Shown here one piece after another: positions 18,589 through 26,774 of a stretch of DNA of 64,000 bases. The stretch's first letter is position 1. Every line of letters starts with the position of its first letter. The notes below the pieces were generated by a model, which was not told where the DNA came from, made no database searches, and was given only the letters and a program-made list of their open reading frames with translations. Both the position numbers and the translations under genes were made by a program. This DNA is from CAIPBY01 sp041671305 (GTDB lineage: Bacteria; Patescibacteriota; Patescibacteriia; 2-01-FULL-39-33): NCBI GenBank assembly GCA_041671305.1, contig JBAZBX010000001.1, forward strand, positions 1 to 64,000, given 5' to 3'.

Positions 18589-18603
18589 CTCTCGCTCTAC
18601 GTC

Positions 18604-18633
18604 GCAAATAAAAAAGAGCCCTTAAGGCTCTTT
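18604..18633 (-). terminator. intrinsic terminator after the sugar transferase gene
   Basis: AAGAGCC/GGCTCTT stem with TTAA-type loop, followed by TTTTTTATTT on the minus strand, directly after the stop codon at 18638. Confidence 0.75.
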
Positions 18634-18637
18634 AACA

Positions 18638-20041
18638 TTATTCCGCCTTCCTCTTCTTAAGTACGGCAAATGGCGTTTTGAATAATATCATTAAATCCAA
18701 CTTGAAACTCCAATTTTCCATATACCAAACATCCAATCTGACTTCTTCATCAAAATCCAAATCACTTCGTCCAGAAACCTGGGCCATACCAGTCATGCCA
18801 GGCTTAATTGTCAAAACTTTCTTGTGATAACTCTCATACTTGGCTACTTCTTCAATCTCATGTGGCCTAGGACCAACCAGACTCATCTTGCCAATCCAAA
18901 CATTGAATAATTCCGGCAATTCATCCAGACTGAATTTTCTAATCACTTTCCCCACTCTGGTAATTCTGGGGTCATCTTGAAACTTCATCATAGGAGATCC
19001 GTCTCTTAAATTCTTGTGCTGTTTCAGAAATTCCTGATCAAACCTCAATTTATGAGCATCCTTCCTCATAGATCTGAATTTGAAATAAGTAAACGGCTTT
19101 CCTCGCTCGCCGATTCTTTTGTAAGAGAAAAATAACGACCCTCTGGAGTCAATCTTGATAGCCAAGGCCACAATCAGCATAACAGGAGAAAGCAAAATGA
19201 TTATCATGGAAGATGTAATAATATCAAATGCTCGCTTATACACTCTGCCCCAGCCATCAAGCCTGGTTTTCTTGAGTTCCACAATGGGAAAACCGGAAAT
19301 ATTGCTTACTTCAAAATTACTGATGGGAAATTCAAAAATATCCGCTACGTACTTGAGCGTCACATGATTAATATAAGAAAAATCATTCAAAAAATTCAAT
19401 TGCTTTTCGGTCAAATTTCCAGTGGCTACCAGTATTTCATCAAATTTATCATCCATTTTCATAGCCAGAAGCGTCTTCTGATCTTCTTCGGTCAAGCCGT
19501 CAAACCGCTGGACTACTTTGTATCCCATTTTAATATTTTTCTGAAAAGAATCTATGACTTCTTGAGCCAACTCGCTTTTGCCGATTACGATCAAACGATG
19601 CATGCCAAAATTAAAATAATACAGATAATGCTGAATCATGCGAATCACACCACGGCCGATAATGACATAAATTATGCTAATCAGCCAAACAGCCAAAATA
19701 ATGAAACGTGAATCAAACAAAGAACGGCTGAAAAAGAAAACAAACATCAAAACCATAACTGCCGTAGAACAGCTAAGAATAATCTTGGATATCTCATCAA
19801 TCGTCCTGCGCGTACTGGACATAGCGTATAATCCGCCTATCCAAAAACTAATCAGCCAAATCAAGGCGATGACCAAAGAAAATTTCAAAAAAAACAAAAA
19901 AGACAAATCAAAAATGATTGGCCTTATTTCCCGAATTGGTTGCCAGAATCTGATGTAGTATGAAGTTATACCGGCCAAAACCACCATGATATAGTCAATT
20001 GGGACTAAGCTGGCGGAAATAGCGATTTCTGATCTTTTCAT
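18638..20041 (-). CDS. polyprenyl-phosphate sugar-1-phosphate transferase
   Basis: Initiating enzyme of exopolysaccharide synthesis (bacterial sugar transferase, WbaP/CpsE class), 467 residues from the ATG at 20041. A longer frame to 20236 enters an RNA gene and is rejected. Four to five transmembrane helices (from about 8 to 125) are followed by a CoA-binding-like middle domain (LIVIGKSELAQEVIDSF) and a C-terminal catalytic domain. The latter has KRAFDIITSSMIIILLSPVM, FKFRSMRKDA, KFSLDELPELFNV, GKMSLVGPRPHEIEE and KPGMTGMAQVSGRSDLDF. TTGTCA, 17 bp and TAGAAT just before the ATG suggest a leaderless mRNA. It would place the first sugar that the three downstream GT4 enzymes extend. Confidence 0.93.
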   Translation of the reverse strand: MKRSEIAISASLVPIDYIMVVLAGITSYYIRFWQPIREIRPIIFDLSFLFFLKFSLVIALIWLISFWIGGLYAMSSTRRTIDEISKIILSCSTAVMVLMFVFFFSRSLFDSRFIILAVWLISIIYVIIGRGVIRMIQHYLYYFNFGMHRLIVIGKSELAQEVIDSFQKNIKMGYKVVQRFDGLTEEDQKTLLAMKMDDKFDEILVATGNLTEKQLNFLNDFSYINHVTLKYVADIFEFPISNFEVSNISGFPIVELKKTRLDGWGRVYKRAFDIITSSMIIILLSPVMLIVALAIKIDSRGSLFFSYKRIGERGKPFTYFKFRSMRKDAHKLRFDQEFLKQHKNLRDGSPMMKFQDDPRITRVGKVIRKFSLDELPELFNVWIGKMSLVGPRPHEIEEVAKYESYHKKVLTIKPGMTGMAQVSGRSDLDFDEEVRLDVWYMENWSFKLDLMILFKTPFAVLKKRKAE

Positions 20042-20077
20042 AATTAAATATATTCTACCACAAATGTTAATTTTTGA

Positions 20078-20111
20078 CAAAAAGAAGAACCGCCAGTACC
20101 ATTGGTTCTTC
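20078..20111 (-). terminator. intrinsic terminator of the structured RNA
   Basis: GAAGAACC (20111-20104) pairs with GGTTCTTC (20091-20084), followed by TTTTTG on the minus strand. Confidence 0.8.
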
Positions 20112-20320
20112 CGTGAGTTCCATTGGCATCCAAATCCTTTACGGATCAGGAAAAGATAGGAAAGTTGCGCTATCTTACTGGCGGTGTATGGGTCAAGTCG
20201 GTGGTGCCCCCATGCCCCGGAATATCTTCCGGGCAATCTCGGATTTAGACGTCTCCGAGATTCTGCTTTCGCTCACGCTACTGACATATGGTTTTAGTCA
20301 TTTGACTTAGCCCACCGACA
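20078..20320 (-). ncRNA. unidentified two-domain structured RNA
   Basis: A minus-strand transcription unit with its own promoter and intrinsic terminator and no plausible ORF. Domain 1 is closed by GTCGGTGG (20319-20312) and CCACCGAC (20206-20199). It contains the hairpins AATCTCGGA/TCCGAGATT and GCCCGGAA-GATA-TTCCGGGGC. Domain 2 is closed by CCGCCAGTA (20184-20176) and TACTGGCGG (20099-20091), with an inner AAGATAG/CTATCTT hairpin. The terminator stem GAAGAACC/GGTTCTTC (20111-20084) overlaps the domain 2 closing strand. It matches no RNA I recognise (not tmRNA, SRP or RNase P). It could also be a leader of the sugar transferase gene 37 nt downstream, but that gene seems to have its own promoter. 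Confidence 0.55.
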
Positions 20321-20325
20321 TCTAG

Positions 20326-20353
20326 ATTATACCTAATTTAAAAAATTTTGCAA
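20326..20353 (-). promoter_or_regulatory. promoter of the structured RNA
   Basis: On the minus strand TTGCAA (20353-20348), a 16-bp spacer and perfect TATAAT (20331-20326); predicted start near 20319. Its -35 box abuts the -35 box of the divergent rnpB promoter. Confidence 0.65.
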
Positions 20354-20382
20354 TTGACAAAATCCATTATTTGTGATAATAT
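20354..20382 (+). promoter_or_regulatory. rnpB promoter
   Basis: Perfect TTGACA (20354-20359), 17-bp spacer, TAATAT (20377-20382), then seven bases to the 5' end of the RNase P RNA. Confidence 0.85.
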
Positions 20383-20388
20383 CCAATT

Positions 20389-20769
20389 GTTCAGGTTAGC
20401 TGGATGATCACTCTCCGATTTATCGGGGGGAGGAAAGTCCGAACACCCGTTCGCCTCGGCGGACGTCGCGGTAGTGGGTAACGCCCACCCATTGCATAGC
20501 AATATGCAATGAGGACCAGTTCCACAGAGACAATACTATCCCGCAAGGGAGAAAGGTGAAAAGTGTGAAGATGTTTTGAATTAAGCAAGAGATATCTCCT
20601 TAGTTCAAGGCTACATCACTCGGCGCCCAGCGATGGGATGCTTGTGGTAAACTCTACCTGGTGCAATCTCAAATAAAGTAGAGAGCTTGACTACGCCAGC
20701 AATGGCGCTAGCAGACAGATGATCGTCGCCCGCAAGGGTACAGAATTCGGCTTACAGGCTAGTCTGAAC
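20389..20769 (+). ncRNA. rnpB: RNase P RNA, bacterial type A
   Basis: Catalytic RNA that trims the 5' ends of pre-tRNAs. The 5' GTTCAGGTTAGC pairs with 3' GGCTAGTCTGAAC (stem P1). The conserved GAGGAAAGTCCGAACA element follows the first hairpin, and the 3' conserved block ACAGAATTCGGCTTACAG lies where expected. Other family pieces are the GGTGAAAAGTG-like region and the GGTAAACTCTACCTGGTGCAA loop. At about 380 nt the size is normal. It has its own promoter and terminator. Confidence 0.95.
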
Positions 20770-20770
20770 A

Positions 20771-20812
20771 AAAAAATCACTAAGGCGTTCTCGCTTTGGT
20801 GATTTTTTTTGT
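20771..20812 (+). terminator. rnpB terminator
   Basis: ATCACTAAGGCG / CGCTTTGGTGAT stem followed by eight T. Confidence 0.85.
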
Positions 20813-20814
20813 GC

Positions 20815-20904
20815 TGTCATTGCGAGCGTAGCCGTAATCGGCGTAGCGTGGCAATCCCGCGGGATCCCCACGGTCGTCTGATTACAGACTCCCTCGGGAT
20901 GACA
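20815..20904. repeat. 90-bp palindromic repeat (TGTCATTGCGAG type), copy 1
   Basis: Begins TGTCATTGCGAGC and ends CTCGGGATGACA, with inner GGCAATCCC/GGGATCCCC and GTCGTCTGATTACAGAC parts. Related copies, in the other orientation, are at 32764-32848 and 60771-60860. The right end of this copy supplies the last codons and the stop of the RNase H-like gene. Confidence 0.8.
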
Positions 20905-21298
20905 AGTGCGCGTCAATCGCTTCATTGACTAATCTGTCAGCTTCCTTATTCTGCTCGCGGTAAATATGTTTGAAAGTAACCTTCTTAAATCCTTGCATCA
21001 AATTCCAAACCTTCACAAACAGAATTCCCAATTCCTTATCTTTGACCCTATATTCTTTATTTAATTGCTTTACTACTAATTCAGAATCAAGCAAACAATC
21101 CACTTCTTCCGCGCCAGCATCTTTGGCTTTCTCTAAACCCAAAATTAGAGCTTTATATTCGGCTTGATTGTTTGTCCCCTCACCGATATATTTTTTGTAT
21201 CCGTGTTTCTTCCCATCAATCTCAAGCACAGCCCCGATTCCTGCCGAACCAGGATTTCCTCTGGCTCCTCCATCTGTATGCAATATTGCTCTTTTCAT
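20882..21298 (-). CDS. RNase HI-like protein
   Basis: Ribonuclease H fold enzyme of the short YpdQ/RnhA-like type, cutting RNA in RNA-DNA hybrids. It has 138 residues. Active-site acids are visible in order: ILHTDGGARGNPG (Asp), NNQAEYKALILGL (Glu), CLLDSELVVKQL (Asp) and EQNKEADRLVNEA (late Asp). It lacks the extra basic handle of long RnhA. The last seven residues (LSSRGSL) and the stop are encoded by the 20815-20904 repeat, so the natural C-terminus was probably replaced when the repeat arrived. The active site is not affected. Confidence 0.88.
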   Translation of the reverse strand: MKRAILHTDGGARGNPGSAGIGAVLEIDGKKHGYKKYIGEGTNNQAEYKALILGLEKAKDAGAEEVDCLLDSELVVKQLNKEYRVKDKELGILFVKVWNLMQGFKKVTFKHIYREQNKEADRLVNEAIDAHLSSRGSL

Positions 21299-21334
21299 GA
21301 TTGTATTGATTTATTTGTATTCTGCAACCGTACC

Positions 21335-21543
21335 CGCACCCCTGCGAGCATTAGAAAATCTTGTGCTGATTTTATGCCCGAGCAAACAAAATTGTCGCAA
21401 GCTTTGTATTCAAAGCGTCAGACAATTATTGTGAAGCGAAGCATAAAATCTAGCCATGATTTTTGACATTCTGGCTTTTGACGCAAAAGACAGAAAGACT
21501 TTTCTTTTGCCCGACTTTTCTTTCCTAGAAAAGAAAAGTGGTG
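21335..21543. repeat. dispersed intergenic repeat, copy 1
   Basis: Shares long blocks with 26555-26738, for example TGCGAGC, AAATCTTGTGC, GATTTTATGC, AATTGTCGCAAGC, AGCGTCAGACAATT, GAAGCATAAAATCTAGCC, ATGATTTTTGACA and AAAGAAAAGTG. Pairs such as GATTTTATGC / GCATAAAATC form imperfect hairpins. There is no ORF. The element fills the gap between the RNase H-like gene and recJ. Confidence 0.75.
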
Positions 21544-21548
21544 AAAAA

Positions 21549-23303
21549 TTATTTACTTAATTTCAAATCCACAATTTTGAGTTGTAACTCCCTATTGCCA
21601 TTCCACTCGTTGATATCCAACTCAAATACTATATCTATTTTATCACCAATTTTTAATTTTGCACACCAATCGCCAAACGAAAATCCAATCAGCTTATGAA
21701 CCTTTCCACCATCCTGACTCACCATCACCCGCAAATGTTTGCCGTCATTACCCACAGTCTGCACCCCATCAATATTCAATTTATAAGCTGCAAAAAGCGG
21801 TTTCAAATTACCTTCACCAAATGGCTCAAACTTTTCCAAATCCTCCCATAACTCCCAATTAATTTCTAATAATTTAACTTCTGTCTCAATTTCTAATTGT
21901 GGCGCTAACTCTATACCAGAAAGTTTTTCAGTAGCAAGTTTAATCATTAATTCCTTAAACTTATCAAAATTATCATCACCTATTACCGTAAAACCGCAAG
22001 CCTGGCTATGTCCGCCGAAGCGATGTAGATAATCTTTGCATTCCTTGAGCGCATTTGTAATATTGAATTCCGGTATACTTCTGCCAGAACCGACATATTT
22101 ACTTGCCTCGCTGGAGCCTTTTGGAGAAAGCGGGTCCCCTTCATTGGAAATTGCCAAAACTGGACGATGATACCTATCTGAAATTCTTCCCGCTACCAAT
22201 CCAACTACGCCAGCCGTCCACTTTTCGCCCATGACAAACAAAATTTTGTCATCATCAGAGACATCTTCAACTTGTCTCATCGCCTGATTCAAAATATTTT
22301 CCGTAATTTTCTGTCTATTTTTATTATTCTCCTCAAGTATTTCCGTCATTTTCTGCGCCTCTTCTTCATTTTTGGCCACCAGCAAATTGAAAGCCAGCGA
22401 GGCATGCTCAATTCTTCCCGCCGCATTAATTCTAGGCACAATCCTCCAACCGATATAAGTCGTATCAATTTTTCCTGACCTATTATTTACGATTTCAATA
22501 AGCTTTCTAATTCCAATGTTCTTGCTTTTTTCCAAAACAATTAAACCATATTTTACAAATACTCTATTTTCAGAGATAAGAGGCACAATATCGCCGATCG
22601 TAGCAATCGCCACTAAATCAAGCAACCATTTTTCAAATCCCTGAGGCAATTTAATTGGGCTATTTATCTCTTCTAATTTATAAATTATGGCCTGGACAAA
22701 TTTATAAGCCACACCCGCTCCACATAAGCTGGGAAAGGGATAACCGGAATCAGCAAGCGAGGGATTTATAATTGCTACTGCTTCCGGTCTCTTGGGTGGT
22801 TCCTGATGATGGTCGGTGATGATAGTGTCTATACCATTTTCCTTGAGCAGGGCAATCTCCTCAATGTTGGAAATACCGCAATCAACGGTAATAATTAAAT
22901 TATAATTTTGCTTGATAAACGTTTGAACAATTTTTTTGTTCAAGCCGTAACCCTCACTTTCACGAAAAGGAATATAAGTATCTACATCCAAGCCTAAACT
23001 CTTGAGAGCCATATAAATTATGGTGGTAGAACATACGCCATCAGCATCGTAGTCACCATAAACCAAAATCTTTTCGTGCTTTTTGATCGCCTCAAGTAAA
23101 CGCGTAACTGCCTTATCCATATCTTTGAACAAGTACGGATCAAATACCTGAGTATCATAATTCGGGGATAAAAATTCATCTATCTCCTTTTGGGTTCTAA
23201 ATCCCCTGCTATACAAAAGTTGAAGTGTAATATTATTTATCTCTGGAAATTGATCCAAAAACTCAGCTTCAACTTTTGGTAAAATCTGCCATTTTTTGAG
23301 CAT
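21549..23303 (-). CDS. recJ: single-stranded-DNA exonuclease RecJ
   Basis: 5'-3' exonuclease on single-stranded DNA used in recombination and repair. 584 residues. DHH-phosphoesterase motifs: VYGDYDADGVCSTTI (about 80), ITVDCGISN, ITDHHQEPP (about 165), NPSLADSGYPF with SLCGAGVAYK, then the DHHA1 part with GRIEHASLAF, GRISDRYHRPV and RFGGHSQACGFT, and a C-terminal OB-like domain. All metal ligands appear intact. It ends next to repeat copy 1 and starts two bases from the nucleotidyltransferase gene, so the two form an operon. Confidence 0.95.
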   Translation of the reverse strand: MLKKWQILPKVEAEFLDQFPEINNITLQLLYSRGFRTQKEIDEFLSPNYDTQVFDPYLFKDMDKAVTRLLEAIKKHEKILVYGDYDADGVCSTTIIYMALKSLGLDVDTYIPFRESEGYGLNKKIVQTFIKQNYNLIITVDCGISNIEEIALLKENGIDTIITDHHQEPPKRPEAVAIINPSLADSGYPFPSLCGAGVAYKFVQAIIYKLEEINSPIKLPQGFEKWLLDLVAIATIGDIVPLISENRVFVKYGLIVLEKSKNIGIRKLIEIVNNRSGKIDTTYIGWRIVPRINAAGRIEHASLAFNLLVAKNEEEAQKMTEILEENNKNRQKITENILNQAMRQVEDVSDDDKILFVMGEKWTAGVVGLVAGRISDRYHRPVLAISNEGDPLSPKGSSEASKYVGSGRSIPEFNITNALKECKDYLHRFGGHSQACGFTVIGDDNFDKFKELMIKLATEKLSGIELAPQLEIETEVKLLEINWELWEDLEKFEPFGEGNLKPLFAAYKLNIDGVQTVGNDGKHLRVMVSQDGGKVHKLIGFSFGDWCAKLKIGDKIDIVFELDINEWNGNRELQLKIVDLKLSK

Positions 23304-23304
23304 C

Positions 23305-23991
23305 TTATTGCCAATTATTCCTTGCCCACTGCAATCTATCCGGCTTGCCGATGTCTATCCATGGCCTGTCAGATTTATAAACATCAAGATCTTTAACATT
23401 AGGAAAAACATCATATTCAATACTAAAAACCTCGGAATCAGGAAAATAATTCCTAAACTTATCATTAAACAAATATATTCCTCCATTTATATATCCAGGT
23501 TCCACAATTCCTTCCTTTTCCTTGAACCGCTTCAAGTGATAATTTTCATCAAAATCCAGAACTCCATAAGTAGAAGCGTCGTCAACCATTGCTCCCAAAA
23601 TTATGCCATCGCTTTCCGGTCTAAGAAATTTTGTCATGCCGGCAAAATCAGCAGACGCCAAAATGTCGCCATTGAGCACAAAAGTCGGCTCGCCATTATC
23701 CGGCACATAATTATCCCAAGCAAATTTAATCGCTCCGCCAGTTCCCAACCTTTGTGGTTCAATGGCATAAATTATTTTCAAACCGCCTCTCTCATTTCCA
23801 ACTTCTTGCTGTAATACTTCGGCCAAATGACCGGCAGCCAAAACCACTTCTTTTACACCCAAATCATTTAGTTTTTCTAATTGCCAATCCAACATAGCCT
23901 TGCCTCGGATATCAAGCAATGATTTTGGAATGTCTTTGGTTATTTCTCCTAGCCTTGTGGAAAGTCCACCGCACAATATAATTGCATTCAT
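23305..23991 (-). CDS. sugar nucleotidyltransferase
   Basis: NTP_transferase family enzyme making an NDP-sugar from a sugar-1-phosphate. ATG at 23991; a TTG at 24000 in frame is an alternative. 228 residues. MNAIILCGGLSTRLGEITKDIPK is the nucleotide-binding signature (GGxxTRL...PK), FVLNGDILA holds the metal-binding Asp, and GYINGGIYLF and DIGKPDRL are late sugar-binding parts. It is short, without a left-handed beta-helix domain, like MurU/HddC or mannose-1-phosphate guanylyltransferase-like enzymes. It probably feeds the glycosyltransferases at 15146-20041; the actual sugar is unknown. Confidence 0.88.
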   Translation of the reverse strand: MNAIILCGGLSTRLGEITKDIPKSLLDIRGKAMLDWQLEKLNDLGVKEVVLAAGHLAEVLQQEVGNERGGLKIIYAIEPQRLGTGGAIKFAWDNYVPDNGEPTFVLNGDILASADFAGMTKFLRPESDGIILGAMVDDASTYGVLDFDENYHLKRFKEKEGIVEPGYINGGIYLFNDKFRNYFPDSEVFSIEYDVFPNVKDLDVYKSDRPWIDIGKPDRLQWARNNWQ

Positions 23992-23993
23992 AA

Positions 23994-24022
23994 TTGACAA
24001 TTATGAGTTATTTTTCTATTAT
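23994..24022 (+). promoter_or_regulatory. promoter of a leaderless small membrane-protein gene
   Basis: TTGACA (23994-23999), 17-bp spacer, TATTAT (24017-24022); the ATG at 24030 lies about where transcription should begin. Confidence 0.6.
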
Positions 24023-24029
24023 AAATAAT

Positions 24030-24131
24030 ATGAAAATGAAATCAGTGCAAAAAATCTTTTGGATTATCATCTCCGCCCTCGTCATCTTGTCTATGGTAAT
24101 CTTTACAATCGGACCAGCTTTCCTCGGCTAA
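24030..24131 (+). CDS. 33-residue single-span membrane protein
   Basis: ORF beginning MKMKSVQKIF followed by one hydrophobic segment (WIIISALVILSMVIFTIG) and ending GPAFLG. The consensus promoter places the transcript start at or very near the ATG, and a terminator follows 25 bases after the stop, so this is a complete one-gene unit. Very short membrane proteins of this design occur in CPR genomes beside lepA or similar genes; I do not know a function. A basic N-terminus suggests an N-in orientation. Confidence 0.6.
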   Translation: MKMKSVQKIFWIIISALVILSMVIFTIGPAFLG

Positions 24132-24155
24132 CTTTATAGAAACAAGAAAGCTTCC

Positions 24156-24185
24156 AAACCCTTATAAATCAGGGTTTATTTTATT
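24156..24185 (+). terminator. terminator after the small membrane gene
   Basis: AAACCC / GGGTTT stem (24156-24177) followed by ATTTTATTT; it lies between convergent genes. Confidence 0.7.
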
Positions 24186-24191
24186 TGATTT

Positions 24192-25961
24192 TTATCGTTT
24201 TAATACTGCCAGAAAAGCTTCATTGGGAATATCAACTTTTCCCATGCCCATCATTTTTTTCTTGCCTTTTTTCTGCTTTTCCAATAACTTAGCGCGCCTA
24301 GTCCAATCCCCGCCATACAGCTTGGCAGTTACATCTTTACGCAAAGCAGAAATCCTTTCAGAAGCTATAATCTTTCCTCCAATACTAGCCTGGATTTTTA
24401 CCATGAACTGTTGCCTGGGCAAAGTATCTTTCAAAATATCTACGATTCTTTTACCAGCGTGATAAGCACTGTCCTTGTATGTGATCATGGACAAGGCTTC
24501 AACTTTTTCATCTGCCACCAAGATATCCATTTTGACCACCTCAGCTTCCTCATAGCCATAAAAATCATAATTCATGGAGGCATAGCCGGAACTAACCGAC
24601 TTAAGCTTATCATAAAAATCCACAATAATCTGAGTGAGTGGAACGTAGTAATGAAGAATGGCCACATTCTCATCCAAATATTCCGTATTGATATACATTC
24701 CCCTTTTTTCGGTAGTAAGTTTCATGATAGCACCCAAATAATCCTTAGGCGTAAAAATATCCACTTTCATAATTGGCTCTTCAACTTTTGAGATTTGAGT
24801 GGGGTCAGGGAATGACATCGGACTATAAACCATCTCTTCCTCGCCATTACTCAAAAACATTTTATAAGCCACGCTAGGAATAGTAACAATTAATTCCAAA
24901 TCAAATTCGCGATTGAGACGTTCCTGAAAAATTTCCAAATGAAGCAATCCAAGAAATCCACACCTGAAACCAAATCCCAAAGCCTGGGAATTTTCCGGTT
25001 CATAACTAAGCGCCGCATCATTTAATTTTAATTTCTCAATGGCCTCGCGAAGCTTATTGAAATCACTACCATCTTTGCAGTATACGCCAGCGAAAACCAT
25101 GGGCTTGACTTCTTGATAGCCTGGAAGCGGTTCCACTTTTTTACCAACCAAAGTTATAGTATCACCAACTCGGCACTGGGAAACATTATGAAGCCCGGTT
25201 ACAATGTATCCAATTTCTCCCATGGACAATCTAGCATCCTTGATATATTTGGGAGAAAAATATCCAACTTCCAAAGCTTCAATTTCATCATTGGTGGAAA
25301 CGAATTTTAATTTATTGCCAGACTCAACTTGACCATCAAAAATCCTAACCAAAGCGATTACGCCTCTATATTCATCATAAACAGAATCAAAAATCAAAGC
25401 ACGTAAATCTTTGTTGGTCTCAACTTTCGGCGCTGGCACCTTCTCAATCACTGCATCAAGCAACTCTGCTACGCCATCACCGGTTTTGCCAGAAACTTTA
25501 TAAATTTCTTCTTTGGTGCAACCCAAAAGATTAACAATTTCAGTCATCACTTTTTCTGGCTGAGCATTGGGCAAATCAATTTTATTAACCGCCGGAATAA
25601 TCATCAGATTATTTTCCATGGCCAAATATAGATTAGCCAAAGTCTGCGCCTGAATGCCCTGAGAAGCGTCCACAAGCAGGATTGCGCCTTCTGCCGCCAA
25701 AAGACTGCGAGACACCTCATAAGTGAAATCTACGTGTCCAGGAGTATCTATAAGATTTAACTCGTGATCTTTGTAATTCATCCTCACCGGTTGAAGTTTG
25801 ATGGTAATTCCTCTTTCGCGCTCAATGTCCATCGTATCTAGAAGTTGCGCCTTCATCTCTCTTTTACTTACTGTTCCAGTAATTTCAAGCATACGGTCAG
25901 CCAGTGTGGACTTACCGTGATCAATATGTGCGATGATGCAAAAATTTCTGATGTTATTCAT
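24192..25961 (-). CDS. lepA: elongation factor 4 (LepA)
   Basis: Ribosome-associated GTPase linked to back-translocation and 30S assembly. 589 residues, close to the usual size. G1 AHIDHGKSTLADR, G2 with RERGITIKLQ, G3 DTPGHVDF, G4 NKIDLP, then domain II, EF-G-like domains (GFRCGFLGLLHLEIFQERL) and the LepA-specific C-terminal domain (SYEPENSQALG before it; GGDWTRRAKLLEKQKKGKKKM near the end). It lacks domain IV of EF-G, as expected. The start codon overlaps the end of the HD-domain gene by eight bases, so they are co-translated. Confidence 0.97.
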   Translation of the reverse strand: MNNIRNFCIIAHIDHGKSTLADRMLEITGTVSKREMKAQLLDTMDIERERGITIKLQPVRMNYKDHELNLIDTPGHVDFTYEVSRSLLAAEGAILLVDASQGIQAQTLANLYLAMENNLMIIPAVNKIDLPNAQPEKVMTEIVNLLGCTKEEIYKVSGKTGDGVAELLDAVIEKVPAPKVETNKDLRALIFDSVYDEYRGVIALVRIFDGQVESGNKLKFVSTNDEIEALEVGYFSPKYIKDARLSMGEIGYIVTGLHNVSQCRVGDTITLVGKKVEPLPGYQEVKPMVFAGVYCKDGSDFNKLREAIEKLKLNDAALSYEPENSQALGFGFRCGFLGLLHLEIFQERLNREFDLELIVTIPSVAYKMFLSNGEEEMVYSPMSFPDPTQISKVEEPIMKVDIFTPKDYLGAIMKLTTEKRGMYINTEYLDENVAILHYYVPLTQIIVDFYDKLKSVSSGYASMNYDFYGYEEAEVVKMDILVADEKVEALSMITYKDSAYHAGKRIVDILKDTLPRQQFMVKIQASIGGKIIASERISALRKDVTAKLYGGDWTRRAKLLEKQKKGKKKMMGMGKVDIPNEAFLAVLKR

Positions 25962-26526
25962 TTGTTTGATAGTTTTCTAATGCTTCTATGGCCTTGTCGT
26001 AATATGGCTTGGCTAATTCTTTGGCCTTCTCAGATGATATGCGATCATACATCCAAGCTATTTTATTTTGAATTTTCTCTTTCCCCTGTTTTGGTATTTG
26101 ATCAATAAAATGTAATACATTATTCTCCAAAAAACTTAAACTATCTGCATCCATTAATAAATTAGAATTTTCATCAACACCAACCTCATGATGAGCGACC
26201 ATATTATAAACTAGGTTAATTTTATCATCGGGATAATCATTTTCCTTCAAAAATTTAGAAATAATTTCAGCTCCACCCTCCTGATGATCTTTTAGATACT
26301 CAGGATCATTAAATTCACGATGTTTGAATGTATCAACAGAAGTTGATTGCCTAAAACCTCTTGCAATATCGTGCGCATAAGCGGCTATTTGCATCGCCTC
26401 ATCTGCATCTGGCTTTAATATTTTCATCCAATAAATAGTTCGCTCAAAATGCACCAACTGAGTTGGGCTATAGTTAATGCCTTTCTCAAAAGATTCTTTC
26501 ACAAATTGTTTAACTTTTTCTAACAT
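25954..26526 (-). CDS. HD-domain phosphohydrolase
   Basis: Metal-dependent phosphohydrolase of the HD superfamily, 190 residues. Ligands in order: His26 (LVHFERT), His-Asp 52-53 (AYAHDIARGF), His in MVAHHEVG, and Asp in LMDADSLSF. This is the HDc layout of proteins acting on nucleotides or phosphorylated small molecules. It precedes lepA with an eight-base overlap. The substrate cannot be predicted. Confidence 0.8.
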   Translation of the reverse strand: MLEKVKQFVKESFEKGINYSPTQLVHFERTIYWMKILKPDADEAMQIAAYAHDIARGFRQSTSVDTFKHREFNDPEYLKDHQEGGAEIISKFLKENDYPDDKINLVYNMVAHHEVGVDENSNLLMDADSLSFLENNVLHFIDQIPKQGKEKIQNKIAWMYDRISSEKAKELAKPYYDKAIEALENYQTNE

Positions 26527-26554
26527 AGATTTATATTAGTACTTCGGATACAGG

Positions 26555-26738
26555 GCATTCCTGCGAGCGTTCAAAAATCTTGTGCGATTTTATGCGAGAA
26601 CGACTAGGAAATTGTCGCAAGCGGTCTAGCGTCAGACAATTTACAGGAGTGAAGCATAAAATCTAGCCATGATTTTTGACAGCGAGCGCTTTTTTCTTTT
26701 GCGTCAGCTTTTCTTTTTACTAAAAAAAGAAAAGTGAC
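26555..26738. repeat. dispersed intergenic repeat, copy 2
   Basis: Same family as 21335-21543: CTGCGAGCGTT, AAAATCTTGTGCGATTTT, AATTGTCGCAAGC, AGCGTCAGACAATTT, GAAGCATAAAATCTAGCC, ATGATTTTTGACA, TTTTGCGTC and an A-rich AAAAGAAAAGTGACAA end. No ORF. It occupies most of the 462-bp gap between the HD gene and murJ. Confidence 0.75.
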
Positions 26739-26774
26739 AATATGGAATTAAAAGAAAATATTCTAAAATGAAAG

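Noticed and set aside
20391..20588. ORFs over the RNase P RNA and over 20042-20320
   Set aside because: They overlap rnpB or the structured RNA and have no coding features.
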